Source: JAEUOS01 sp046160545
GTDB taxonomy: Bacteria; Pseudomonadota; Gammaproteobacteria; Burkholderiales; JAEUOS01
Length of the DNA stretch: 6,456 bases
Direction: 5' to 3'
Assembly: GCA_046160545.1 (NCBI GenBank)
Contig: JBJXGS010000297.1
Coordinates: 1 to 6,456 of the forward strand
Made by a program: the position numbers and the translations under genes. Positions 1 through 6,247 of this stretch are shown here, in pieces. How positions within the stretch are numbered: position 1 is the first letter of the stretch; the number at the start of each line of letters is the position of its first letter. Under the pieces are notes generated by a model. The model did no database searches. It had not been told where the DNA came from and worked only from the letters and a program-made list of their open reading frames with translations.

Positions 1-128
1 ATCACGGGGCCATCGGCGATGGGGTCGCTGAACGGAAAGCCGACTTCGATGAGGTCGGCCCCGGCGCTCGCGACGCGCGGCAGGAGTTCGGCCGTGGCCT
101 TCCAGGGCCCGTCGGGCGAACTCGACGA
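1..128 (-). pseudogene. trpA: trpA fragment (tryptophan synthase alpha), antisense at left edge
   Basis: Read on the minus strand from about 104 down to 1, this stretch gives ATAELLPRVASAGADLIEVG followed by FPFSDPIADGPVI. That is the conserved TrpA segment around the first part of the TIM barrel, with the active-site-loop motif PFSDPxADGPxI. TrpA cleaves indole-3-glycerol phosphate to indole in tryptophan synthesis. The minus frame is open only back to a stop at 129-131, with no start codon before the homology, so the roughly 30 N-terminal TrpA residues are absent. The rest would lie left of the window. Homology fades near 93-104, where ACAD coding begins on the plus strand. I see a fragment, not a working gene. 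The variant GFPFSDPIADGPVI recalls planctomycete-type TrpA, which is only a weak impression. Confidence 0.75.
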
Positions 129-840
129 TCACGCGATCGGTGTCAAGGCGCGGGACGGGGCGCTCGCAGGGGAAGCGCATTTCGTGCAGGCGCCGGTGGC
201 CGACGCGTTCATCGTGGCCGCCCACGGCACGGCCGGCATCGAACTGCATTGGGTGCCGCGTGATGCGTCCGGCCTCACTATTCACGCGGCCGCGCTGGTC
301 GACGGTTCGCAAAGCGCGCGGCTCGAACTGCGCGGGGTGCGCGCCGATCCGATCGTTGCTGCGCCGGCCGGTGGCTTGGTCCTGCGAGACGCGATCGACC
401 ACGCGGCGGTGGCCACCGCCGCCGAACTCGTCGGCCTGATGGAGCGGGCACTCGAACTCACGCTCGACTACCTGCGCACCCGCAAGCAGTTCGGCAAACC
501 GATCGGCAGCTTCCAGGCGCTGCAGCATCGCGTGGTCGACCTGTGGATCGCCAAGGAGATGTCACGCGCGGCATTGAATGCGGCGATCGCGCGATTGAAT
601 GATCCGCAAGCCGACGCGGTGAGCCGCAGCGCAGCCGCGAGTGGTGCACGGGCACGGGCGGCGCAGTCGGCGTTCGCGCTGTGCAACCAGTCGATCCAGT
701 TGCACGGCGCGATCGGCTTCACCGACGAATACGATCTCGGTCTGCTGGTGAATCGCGCGCTCGCGCTGTGCGCGTGGCCGGGTGATGCCCAGGTGCATCG
801 CCGTCGTTTCGCCAGCGCACGTGCGGAGGTGCCCGCATGA
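1..840 (+). CDS. Acyl-CoA dehydrogenase, probable non-catalytic subunit, N-terminal part missing
   Basis: ACADs use FAD to make an alpha,beta double bond in acyl-CoA thioesters. The frame is open from base 1; an ATG at 19 exists but lies inside antisense trpA sequence. Genuine ACAD coding seems to start near 91-109. What remains is the middle beta-barrel domain (about 130-350) and the C-terminal four-helix domain, with RTRKQFGKPIGSFQALQHR (475-531) and LHGAIGFTDEYDL (700-738). A normal ACAD is about 350-390 residues, so the N-terminal helical domain, roughly 100 residues, is gone. At the isovaleryl-CoA dehydrogenase catalytic Glu position (LDLER) this protein reads IDHAA (394-408). Near the C-terminus there is no Y-E-G-T motif, so neither usual catalytic Glu is seen. 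This fits the helper subunit of a two-subunit ACAD. It overlaps the next gene by four bases. Confidence 0.85.
   Translation: MTGPSAMGSLNGKPTSMRSAPALATRGRSSAVAFQGPSGELDDHAIGVKARDGALAGEAHFVQAPVADAFIVAAHGTAGIELHWVPRDASGLTIHAAALVDGSQSARLELRGVRADPIVAAPAGGLVLRDAIDHAAVATAAELVGLMERALELTLDYLRTRKQFGKPIGSFQALQHRVVDLWIAKEMSRAALNAAIARLNDPQADAVSRSAAASGARARAAQSAFALCNQSIQLHGAIGFTDEYDLGLLVNRALALCAWPGDAQVHRRRFASARAEVPA
825..830 (+). promoter_or_regulatory. Strong ribosome binding site of the second ACAD
   Basis: GGAGGT lies six bases before the ATG at 837, inside the end of the first ACAD gene. Together with the ATGA start/stop overlap it fixes this start and implies coupled translation, which suits two subunits made in equal amounts. 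Confidence 0.75.
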
Positions 841-2006
841 AGTTCGGTGTGCGGCAGCAACACGACTGGAATGCGCTCGATGACGACACGTTCCGGCACA
901 TCGTGCGCGACGAATGCGAGTCGCACCATCCGCAGCACCTGCGCTTTGCGCCACGCCGGCTGCGCTGGTCGGAGAACGGTGAGTGGTACCTGCGGATGGC
1001 GGCAATGGGCTGGATCGCGCCCAACTGGCCGGCCGAATTCGGTGGCATGGGGCTCGCACCCGGCAAGCTGCTCATCTTTCTGGAGGAGCAGGAGCGCTGC
1101 GGCATCGCGCGGTTCCAGGACCACGGCATCCTGATGGTGGGGCCGGTCCTGATGCGCTACGGCACCCCCGAACAGCGGGCGCGGTTCCTCCCGGGCATCC
1201 TCTCCTGCGAAGACATCTGGTGCCAGGGCTATTCGGAACCCGATGCCGGCTCCGACCTCGCGAGCCTGCGCACCCGCGCGGTGATCGAGGGCGACCACTT
1301 TGTCATCCACGGCCAGAAGATCTGGACCACGCTCGCGCATGACGCGAACCACATCTTCGTGCTCGCGCGCACCGATCCGGACGCGAAGAAGCAGGAAGGC
1401 ATCAGCTTCCTCCTGGTGGACATGCGCCAGCCCGGCATCACCGTGCGCCCGATCCGCGACATCGCCGGCCATGAGGAATTCTGCGAAGTGTTCCTCGATG
1501 GCGCGCGCACCCACGTGAGCAACCTGGTCGGCGAACTGCATCGGGGCTGGACGGTAGCGAAGTCGTTGCTGGGCTTCGAGCGCATCCATGTGGGCAGTCC
1601 CAAGCTGCCGGAGCATGGCCTCGCGCTGCTGGAAAACGTTGCCCGTGCTCGCGGCAGGTTCGACGACCCGGTGTTCCAGGACCGCTTTGTGCAACTGCAA
1701 CTCGATGTGGAACACCTCGCCGCGGCCTATCGCCAGTTCGTGGACATCGTGGTGCGCGGCGAGCCGTTGGGTCAGGACGTCTCGCTGCTCAAGATCGTCG
1801 CCACCGAGACCTTCCAGCGCATCAGCGAACTCCTGGTCGAAGTGGCCGGGCCGTACGGCGCGCACGCCGGACCGGTGACGATGAACGGTGTGACGCTGGA
1901 GGTGCTCGCGGCCTACTACAAGGCGCGGCCGACGACCATCTACGGTGGGAGCAACGAGATTCTGCGCAACATCCTCGCGCGGCAGGTCCTGGGGTTGCCG
2001 GGGTAG
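837..2006 (+). CDS. Acyl-CoA dehydrogenase, probable catalytic subunit
   Basis: This is a full-length 389-residue ACAD. The N-terminal helical domain includes GWIAPNWPAEFGGMGL (58-73). The FAD and substrate-binding motif WCQGYSEPDAGSDLASLRT is at 128-146, followed by the beta-barrel (about 130-230) with GQKIWTTLAHDANHIFVLAR. The C-terminal helical domain ends in TIYGGSNEILRNILARQVLG (367-386). The MCAD-type catalytic Glu (YEGT) is Gly370 here. SLLGFERIHVG (243-253) puts Glu248 where isovaleryl-CoA dehydrogenase has its catalytic Glu (LDLER), so it is the likely base. The WCQGYSEP type is common in actinobacterial and proteobacterial steroid, terpenoid and aromatic side-chain beta-oxidation, where paired genes give alpha2-beta2 enzymes (FadE/ChsE group). 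The exact substrate cannot be read from sequence. The start is supported by GGAGGT at 825-830. Confidence 0.93.
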   Translation: MKFGVRQQHDWNALDDDTFRHIVRDECESHHPQHLRFAPRRLRWSENGEWYLRMAAMGWIAPNWPAEFGGMGLAPGKLLIFLEEQERCGIARFQDHGILMVGPVLMRYGTPEQRARFLPGILSCEDIWCQGYSEPDAGSDLASLRTRAVIEGDHFVIHGQKIWTTLAHDANHIFVLARTDPDAKKQEGISFLLVDMRQPGITVRPIRDIAGHEEFCEVFLDGARTHVSNLVGELHRGWTVAKSLLGFERIHVGSPKLPEHGLALLENVARARGRFDDPVFQDRFVQLQLDVEHLAAAYRQFVDIVVRGEPLGQDVSLLKIVATETFQRISELLVEVAGPYGAHAGPVTMNGVTLEVLAAYYKARPTTIYGGSNEILRNILARQVLGLPG

Positions 2007-2089
2007 GTTGTTGCGCCGCCGGGGCCACCGGGGCTGATCCGGTCGGTGGCGCCATCAAATCACCGATTCCAAACTCACCGCCGATTTCC
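2007..2089. other. Short intergenic gap between ACAD pair and GMC gene
   Basis: This is 83 bases with no clear promoter. A 7-bp GCCACCG/CGGTGGC stem (2024-2030 with 2044-2050, 13-base loop) is followed by no T run, so it is not a convincing terminator. The sequence just before the GMC ATG has no good Shine-Dalgarno match. Co-transcription of the GMC gene with the ACAD pair is plausible but unproven. Confidence 0.4.
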
Positions 2090-3682
2090 ATGACGCCCGA
2101 CTACCTGATCATCGGCGCCGGCACCGCCGGCTCCCTGCTGGCGGCCCGTCTCTCCGAAGACAGCGCCACCCGCGTCCTGCTGCTGGAGGCCGGGCCAGCC
2201 GCCTGGCATCCGATGATCCACATCCCGGCAGGCGTGCGTTCATTGCACCGCAATCCGCGTGTCAACTGGAATTACACGACCGAGCCCACGCCCGGCATCG
2301 ACGGGCGCACGATGCACTGGCCGCGCGGCCGGGTGATCGGGGGCAGCGGTTCGATCAACGGCATGCTCTACGTGCGCGGCAATCCGGGCGACTACGACGC
2401 CTGGGCGGCGGCCGGATGTCCGGGCTGGTCGTACGCGGACGTGCTGCCGTATTTTCGCAAGAGTGAACGTTACGCCCCCGGCGACGAGCGCTTTCGCGGC
2501 AAGGACGGCCCGATGGTGGTCGAGGACTACCGCACCGTGCTGCCGCTCACCCATCGCTTCGTCGAGGCGGCGCAACAGGCGGGCTTCGCGTTCAACAAGG
2601 ACTACAACGGCGAGCACCAGGAGGGCGTGGCGTATTCGCAGATGACGCGGCGCGGACGTTTTCGCGGATCGACCGCGTTCAGCGTGCTCGCGCCTGCGCG
2701 CGCGCGGAGCAACCTCAACGTGGAGACGTGTGCGCTGGTCACGCGGCTGGTGTTCGAAGGCAAGCGCTGCGTCGGCGTGACGTATCGGCAGCGCGGCACG
2801 GAGCGGACCGTGCGCGTCAATCGCGAAGTGATCCTCGCCGGCGGCGCGATCAACTCACCGCAGCTTCTGCAGATTTCGGGCGTCGGGCCGGCAGCGCATC
2901 TGCGCTCGATCGGCGTGCCGGTGGTGCACGATTCGCCGGGCGTCGGCCATCACCTGATCGACCATTACGTGGGCTTCGTGACGGCGCGGGTGAAGGGCGA
3001 GATCTCGATCAACCAGCTCGCGCGCGGCTGGCGTCTGGCGCGTGAAGTGTTCCGCTATGTGTTCAACGCCAATGGCGCGCTCACCTTCGGTATCACGTCC
3101 TCCACGATCTTCATGCGCAGCCGGCCGGATCTGGCGCGTCCGGACGTGCAACTGCTGTTCACGCCCGCGAGCTACAGCCAGGCGAAGTTCGGCGAACTCG
3201 AGCGCGAACCCGGGGTCACGGTGGCGGTGTGCATAGCGCAGCCGGCCAGTCGCGGTTCGGTGATGGCGCGTTCGCCGGACCCGGCGATGCATCCGGTCAT
3301 CCAGCCCAACTACCTGTCCGCGCCCGCCGACCTGCAGGCGATCATCGCGGGGATGCGCCGCGTGCGCGAGATCTTCGCGGCCCCGGCTTTCGGCGGGTGT
3401 GTGGTCGAGGAGTTGAATCCAGGTCCGCGCGCAACCACCGACGAGGCGATCGCCGCCGCGGTGCGCGCCACCGGCACCACCGTGTATCACCCGGTGAGCA
3501 CCTGCCGGATGGGCAGCGACGCCAATGCGGTGGTGGATCCGCAGTTGCGGGTGATCGGGATCGAGGGCTTGAGAGTGGCGGACGCGTCGGTGATGCCGAT
3601 GGTGTCCACCGGCAATACCAACGCACCGACCGTGATGATCGCCGAGAAAGCGGCCGACCTGATTCGCGCAGCGGCCCGCTGA
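2090..3682 (+). CDS. GMC-family FAD oxidoreductase (choline/alcohol dehydrogenase-like)
   Basis: This 530-residue cytoplasmic flavoenzyme is full length for the glucose-methanol-choline family, whose members oxidise alcohols to aldehydes or ketones. The N-terminal Rossmann motif GAGTAG is at 9-14, with Glu33 in LLLEAG positioned for the FAD ribose. GMC signature 1 (RGRVIGGSGSINGMLYVRG) is at about 79-97 and signature 2 (GGAINSPQLLQISGVGP) at 251-267. The active-site pair is present: His467 in YHPVSTCRMG and Asn511 in STGNTNAPT. The 44-residue spacing equals that of His466/Asn510 in choline oxidase. The start is set by the Rossmann strand beginning at residue 4; the ribosome binding site is weak. 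Choline dehydrogenase (BetA) is the nearest familiar enzyme, but no betaine genes are nearby. Its place behind two ACADs suggests oxidation of an alcohol in a degradation pathway. Substrate and electron acceptor are unknown. Confidence 0.93.
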   Translation: MTPDYLIIGAGTAGSLLAARLSEDSATRVLLLEAGPAAWHPMIHIPAGVRSLHRNPRVNWNYTTEPTPGIDGRTMHWPRGRVIGGSGSINGMLYVRGNPGDYDAWAAAGCPGWSYADVLPYFRKSERYAPGDERFRGKDGPMVVEDYRTVLPLTHRFVEAAQQAGFAFNKDYNGEHQEGVAYSQMTRRGRFRGSTAFSVLAPARARSNLNVETCALVTRLVFEGKRCVGVTYRQRGTERTVRVNREVILAGGAINSPQLLQISGVGPAAHLRSIGVPVVHDSPGVGHHLIDHYVGFVTARVKGEISINQLARGWRLAREVFRYVFNANGALTFGITSSTIFMRSRPDLARPDVQLLFTPASYSQAKFGELEREPGVTVAVCIAQPASRGSVMARSPDPAMHPVIQPNYLSAPADLQAIIAGMRRVREIFAAPAFGGCVVEELNPGPRATTDEAIAAAVRATGTTVYHPVSTCRMGSDANAVVDPQLRVIGIEGLRVADASVMPMVSTGNTNAPTVMIAEKAADLIRAAAR

Positions 3683-3702
3683 GGGCGGCGGCGAGGCGCC
3701 GA

Positions 3703-4149
3703 TCAGCGAACGACCAGCACCGGTACCTTGGAGTGCGTGAGCACCTTCTGTGTCTCGCTTCCGAGCAGCAGGGCCTGCAGTCCGCGCCGGCCGTGCGAGG
3801 CCATCACGATCAGGTCGCACTTGCGCTTGTGCGCGGCCGCGATGATCGCTTCGAACGGATGCGCATCCTGCGCGGCGGTGGTGGTGCATTCGACGCCGGC
3901 CTTGCCGGCCTCCCGCTCCACCGCTTGCAGGATCTCCGAGGCGCGGGCCTTCTCGCCGTCGAGATACTGCTTGGGCGTGACGTAGTTCGACAGGCTGGCG
4001 CCTTCGGTGAACACCTGGGAGGGGAACTCCGGCATCACGTAGCAACCGGTGATCTTGGCGCCGAGGTCACGGGCCATGTCGATCGCCGTGCGCACGGCCT
4101 TGGCCGAGAGCTTGCTGCCGTCGGTGGCGACGAGGATGTTCTTGTACAC
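3703..4149 (-). CDS. Universal stress protein, UspA family
   Basis: This is a 148-residue single-domain Usp with the alpha/beta fold. It starts YKNILVATDGS (2-12), where Asp10 matches the adenine-binding Asp of ATP-binding members, and ends VLTHSKVPVLVVR. The nucleotide loop reads ASHG-(9 residues)-GS (Ala117, Gly120, Gly130, Ser131). This is close to the G-2x-G-9x-G-S motif of ATP-binding Usps, but with Ala for the first Gly. I chose the GTG at 4147-4149 because AGGAG (4156-4160) sits six bases upstream and the family's usual N-terminus starts there; the same frame is open much further upstream but without homology. Usps help survival under starvation, oxidative or respiratory stress, often as dimers. 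The gene converges on the GMC gene with 20 bases between stops and diverges from the TauE/SafE-like gene. Confidence 0.95.
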   Translation of the reverse strand: MYKNILVATDGSKLSAKAVRTAIDMARDLGAKITGCYVMPEFPSQVFTEGASLSNYVTPKQYLDGEKARASEILQAVEREAGKAGVECTTTAAQDAHPFEAIIAAAHKRKCDLIVMASHGRRGLQALLLGSETQKVLTHSKVPVLVVR

Positions 4150-4254
4150 GAGGGTCTCCTGGGCGGGCGGTGATGTGTTCAGGGTATGCGGTCGGCTCGG
4201 CGCGCCGTTGACACCGATCAAGTCCGCCGCCGGGCGCGCGGCCAGACTGCGGCG
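4150..4254. promoter_or_regulatory. Divergent intergenic region between usp and the TauE/SafE-like gene
   Basis: These 105 bases must hold the minus-strand usp promoter and, unless transcription comes from elsewhere, that of the plus-strand membrane gene. A TTGACA hexamer lies at 4208-4213 on the plus strand, but the sequence 16-18 bases downstream is GC-rich with no TATAAT-like match. No operator palindrome is obvious. This is a promoter region by layout only. Confidence 0.35.
4156..4160 (-). promoter_or_regulatory. Ribosome binding site of the Usp gene
   Basis: AGGAG on the minus strand with a six-base spacer to GTG (4149-4147). It decides the non-ATG start. Confidence 0.65.
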
Positions 4255-5658
4255 ATGGAACCCTCGTCGATCCTGTGGGGCGTGTTCGTGGTCGGACTGC
4301 TCGGCGGCGGCCACTGCTTCGCCATGTGCGGTGGCATCGTGATCGGCCTGTCGGGTGACGGGCGTGCGGGAGCCACGATCGTGGCCGGCTATCAGGTCGG
4401 TCGCATCGGCGCGTACATGGTCGCGGGTGCGGTCGTCGGTGGCGCCGGATCGGTGCTGCTGCTGGCCGACCATGTGTTGCCGGTGCAGATGATCCTGCGC
4501 GGCATCGCCTCGCTGCTCCTGATCGGCCTGGGGCTGTATCTGGTCGGATTCACCCGCGTGCTCGCACCCTTGGAACGCGCGGGCGGCCGGTTGTGGGCGC
4601 GCATCGCCCCGCACGTTGCGCGCATCGCGCCCGCGCGCACCGCATGGAGCGCCATGATGCTCGGCGCACTATGGGGCTGGGTGCCGTGCGGACTGGTCTA
4701 CAGCGTGCTCGCGACGGCCGGCGCAAGCGGTTCGGCGGCACACGGCGCGGCGGTCATGGGCGCCTTCGGACTGGGAACCCTGCCAGCCCTGCTCACCGCG
4801 GCAATGGCCGCCGGGCGGGCGGCGCGGTGGCGGTCATGGCGCCCGCTACGAGTGACCAGCGGGCTGGTCGTGATCGTGCTCGGAATCGTCGGCCTCGTGC
4901 ACGAATCGCACGCGGGCAACACCTGGGGTCAGGTCATAGGCAACAGGCAACACCAAGACCTGACCCAATACTGTTCGTTTAGAGGATTTCTGTCAAGATC
5001 GGGGCTTCGCAACCGCGGAGGCTTCGATGGCGCGTACGAAAGCGGTGCTGGGACCTGGGGCCCGTCTGAGCGACTATCTGAGCGCCAGCTTGCTGGCGCG
5101 GGTGTACCCACCCGAACTGATGCGCGAAGTGCTGGACGAGCATGGCGTCAACAGTCAGCGCGTGCGCAGTTTCCCGGCCATCGCGACGGGCTACTACTGC
5201 ATGGCATTGAGTCTGTATCCGGAGGCGGCGTACGAAGCCGTGTTCGCGGCTGTAACTCAAGGCTTGGCATGGATGCAAGGCAACAAGCACGCCGTGGAGA
5301 CGGTCGCCAAGTCCTCGATCAGCGCGGCGCGCACCAAGATCGGTTTCGCGCCGCTGCAATCTCTGCATGCGCGCGCCTGCGTTCCCTTGGCGTCCCAGGC
5401 CTCCCAGCCAGAGGCGTTCTTCGCCGGGCTTCGATTGGTCGCCATCGATGGCAGCACCTTCGAGTTGCCCGACGAACCAGACAATGCAGCCGAGTTTGGT
5501 TACCCCGGCAGCCGCACCGGTCAGGCCGGCTTCCCTCAGGCGAAGTGCGCAGTGTTGGTGGAGTGCGCGACGCACGCGATCATCGGCGCCAACCTGGGCC
5601 CGTACCGAAGCTCCGAATGGGCCATCTGCGAGCCACTGCTTGGGCGATTGGGGCCTGA
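4255..5658 (+). CDS. TauE/SafE-family (DsbD_2-type) membrane protein, 3' end lost, reads through into IS
   Basis: Residues 1-222 (4255-4920) match the small polytopic proteins annotated sulfite exporter TauE/SafE or DsbD_2 family, usually about 220-240 residues and often encoded near cbb3 oxidase or copper genes. Visible are LLGGGHCFAMCGG (15-27), a GALWGWVPCGLVY helix (137-149) with Cys145, FGLGTLPALL (171-180), and about six hydrophobic helices. The last helix is SGLVVIVLGIVGLV. Family resemblance ends near HESHAGN (about 4920), where a palindrome and IS sequence begin. The frame has no stop until 5656-5658, inside the transposase gene in another frame, so translation would add about 245 unrelated residues. 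Nearly all the transmembrane core is kept, so partial function is possible. ATG 4255 is preferred to ATG 4186 because the extra 23 residues are polar and unlike the family. Its substrate, sulfite or copper-related, is not established. Confidence 0.8.
   Translation: MEPSSILWGVFVVGLLGGGHCFAMCGGIVIGLSGDGRAGATIVAGYQVGRIGAYMVAGAVVGGAGSVLLLADHVLPVQMILRGIASLLLIGLGLYLVGFTRVLAPLERAGGRLWARIAPHVARIAPARTAWSAMMLGALWGWVPCGLVYSVLATAGASGSAAHGAAVMGAFGLGTLPALLTAAMAAGRAARWRSWRPLRVTSGLVVIVLGIVGLVHESHAGNTWGQVIGNRQHQDLTQYCSFRGFLSRSGLRNRGGFDGAYESGAGTWGPSERLSERQLAGAGVPTRTDARSAGRAWRQQSARAQFPGHRDGLLLHGIESVSGGGVRSRVRGCNSRLGMDARQQARRGDGRQVLDQRGAHQDRFRAAAISACARLRSLGVPGLPARGVLRRASIGRHRWQHLRVARRTRQCSRVWLPRQPHRSGRLPSGEVRSVGGVRDARDHRRQPGPVPKLRMGHLRATAWAIGA
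4926..4966. repeat. 10-bp perfect inverted repeat at the gene/IS boundary
   Basis: GGGTCAGGTC (4926-4935) is mirrored by GACCTGACCC (4957-4966) around a 21-base loop. The loop holds a tandem GGCAACA GGCAACA (4939-4952). It lies exactly where the TauE/SafE-like gene loses homology and before the IS4 leader. The arms recall GGGGTCAGGTCTT palindromes I associate with REP-like or RAYT-linked repeats, from memory only. It could be an extragenic palindrome, the end of another element, or an IS4 target. No T run follows, so it is not a standard terminator. Confidence 0.7.
5017..5021 (+). promoter_or_regulatory. Ribosome binding site of the transposase
   Basis: GGAGG, five bases before ATG 5027, supports this start. 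Confidence 0.65.
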
Positions 5659-6247
5659 CATGCTGTGCTTGGCTGACCGCGGCTTTCGCGGCTACGAGCA
5701 CTGGAAGGCGGCAAGCGCCACTGGGGCGCAGTTGCTCTGGCGCTGCGTGGCGAATCGTCAGTTGCCGATCGTGAAGGCCCTGGAGGATGGCACGTACCTG
5801 AGCGCGATCTATCCAGACACCAAATCTCGTCGGACTCGAGACGGTGAGATCATCGTTCGGGTAATCGAATACTGCCTGCCGGGCTTGGCCGATGCGCAGC
5901 AACGATATCGGTTGATCACGACGTTGCTTGATCCAGCTGCGGCATCGGCCCTCGATCTGATCGCGATGTACCACGAACGCTGGGAGGTCGAGGCCGTATT
6001 CGACGAGTTGAAGACCCATTTGGTGCAGAGACGCAGAACCCTGCGCAGCAAGACCCCCCGTGGCGTGCAGCAAGAGTTCTTCGGATGGGTCCTGGCACAC
6101 TATGCCGCATGCTGGTTGATGCATCAGGTGGCCAGTGCACATCGGGTTCGCCAGCGACACCTCTCGTTCACCGGCCACGTTCAGCTCATGCGACTCGAGC
6201 AGCCCCTCTCCGGGGCCTTCCCCCCCAGAGCGACCCATATTGCGTAG
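5027..6247 (+). CDS. IS4-family transposase, C-terminus cut short by a frameshift
   Basis: This 406-residue DDE transposase would cut and paste the surrounding IS. An N-terminal IS4 domain (about 10-110, with RVRSFPAIATGYYCMALSLY) precedes the RNase H-like core. The catalytic triad is complete: Asp141 in VAIDGSTFELPD, Asp217 in CLADRGF, and Glu322 in YHERWEVEAVFDELK. The last motif exactly matches the IS4 Y-(2)-R-(3)-E-(6)-K signature (Tyr315, Arg318, Glu322, Lys329). After SGAFPP (395-400) the frame gives only RATHIA and a stop. One base over, the reading frame continues with a family-like basic tail, so a run of seven C at 6220-6226 has probably gained one base. Relatives are about 440-480 residues. 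The catalytic core is intact; activity without the tail is doubtful. The 5' 630 bases overlap the read-through frame of the TauE/SafE-like gene. Confidence 0.93.
   Translation: MARTKAVLGPGARLSDYLSASLLARVYPPELMREVLDEHGVNSQRVRSFPAIATGYYCMALSLYPEAAYEAVFAAVTQGLAWMQGNKHAVETVAKSSISAARTKIGFAPLQSLHARACVPLASQASQPEAFFAGLRLVAIDGSTFELPDEPDNAAEFGYPGSRTGQAGFPQAKCAVLVECATHAIIGANLGPYRSSEWAICEPLLGRLGPDMLCLADRGFRGYEHWKAASATGAQLLWRCVANRQLPIVKALEDGTYLSAIYPDTKSRRTRDGEIIVRVIEYCLPGLADAQQRYRLITTLLDPAAASALDLIAMYHERWEVEAVFDELKTHLVQRRRTLRSKTPRGVQQEFFGWVLAHYAACWLMHQVASAHRVRQRHLSFTGHVQLMRLEQPLSGAFPPRATHIA

Noticed and set aside
468..1865. Long minus-strand open frame antisense to both ACAD genes
   Set aside because: It is the mirror of strongly conserved ACAD coding in high-GC DNA. 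Its translation shows no recognisable domain, and its upstream region has no convincing start signal.
2024..2050. 7-bp stem-loop between the second ACAD and the GMC gene
   Set aside because: Short stem, 13-base loop and no T run; expected by chance in GC-rich DNA, so not called a terminator.
3683..3702. Possible bidirectional terminator between the convergent GMC and usp genes
   Set aside because: Only 20 GC-rich bases with no clear stem and no T or A runs on either strand.
2855..4045. Minus-strand 396-codon open frame across the GMC gene and usp
   Set aside because: It overlaps two well-supported genes. Its translation is low-complexity, rich in Arg, His and Ala, as expected for a shadow frame.
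4208..4213. TTGACA hexamer as a -35 box for the TauE/SafE-like gene
   Set aside because: No -10-like sequence at the right spacing, so a lone hexamer is not enough.
4939..4952. Tandem GGCAACA heptamers considered as a CRISPR-like or satellite repeat
   Set aside because: Only two copies, no spacers, and contained within the palindrome loop.
4926..4966. Inverted repeat considered as an intrinsic terminator
   Set aside because: The 21-base loop and the lack of a following T tract make it a poor terminator; it is kept as a repeat.
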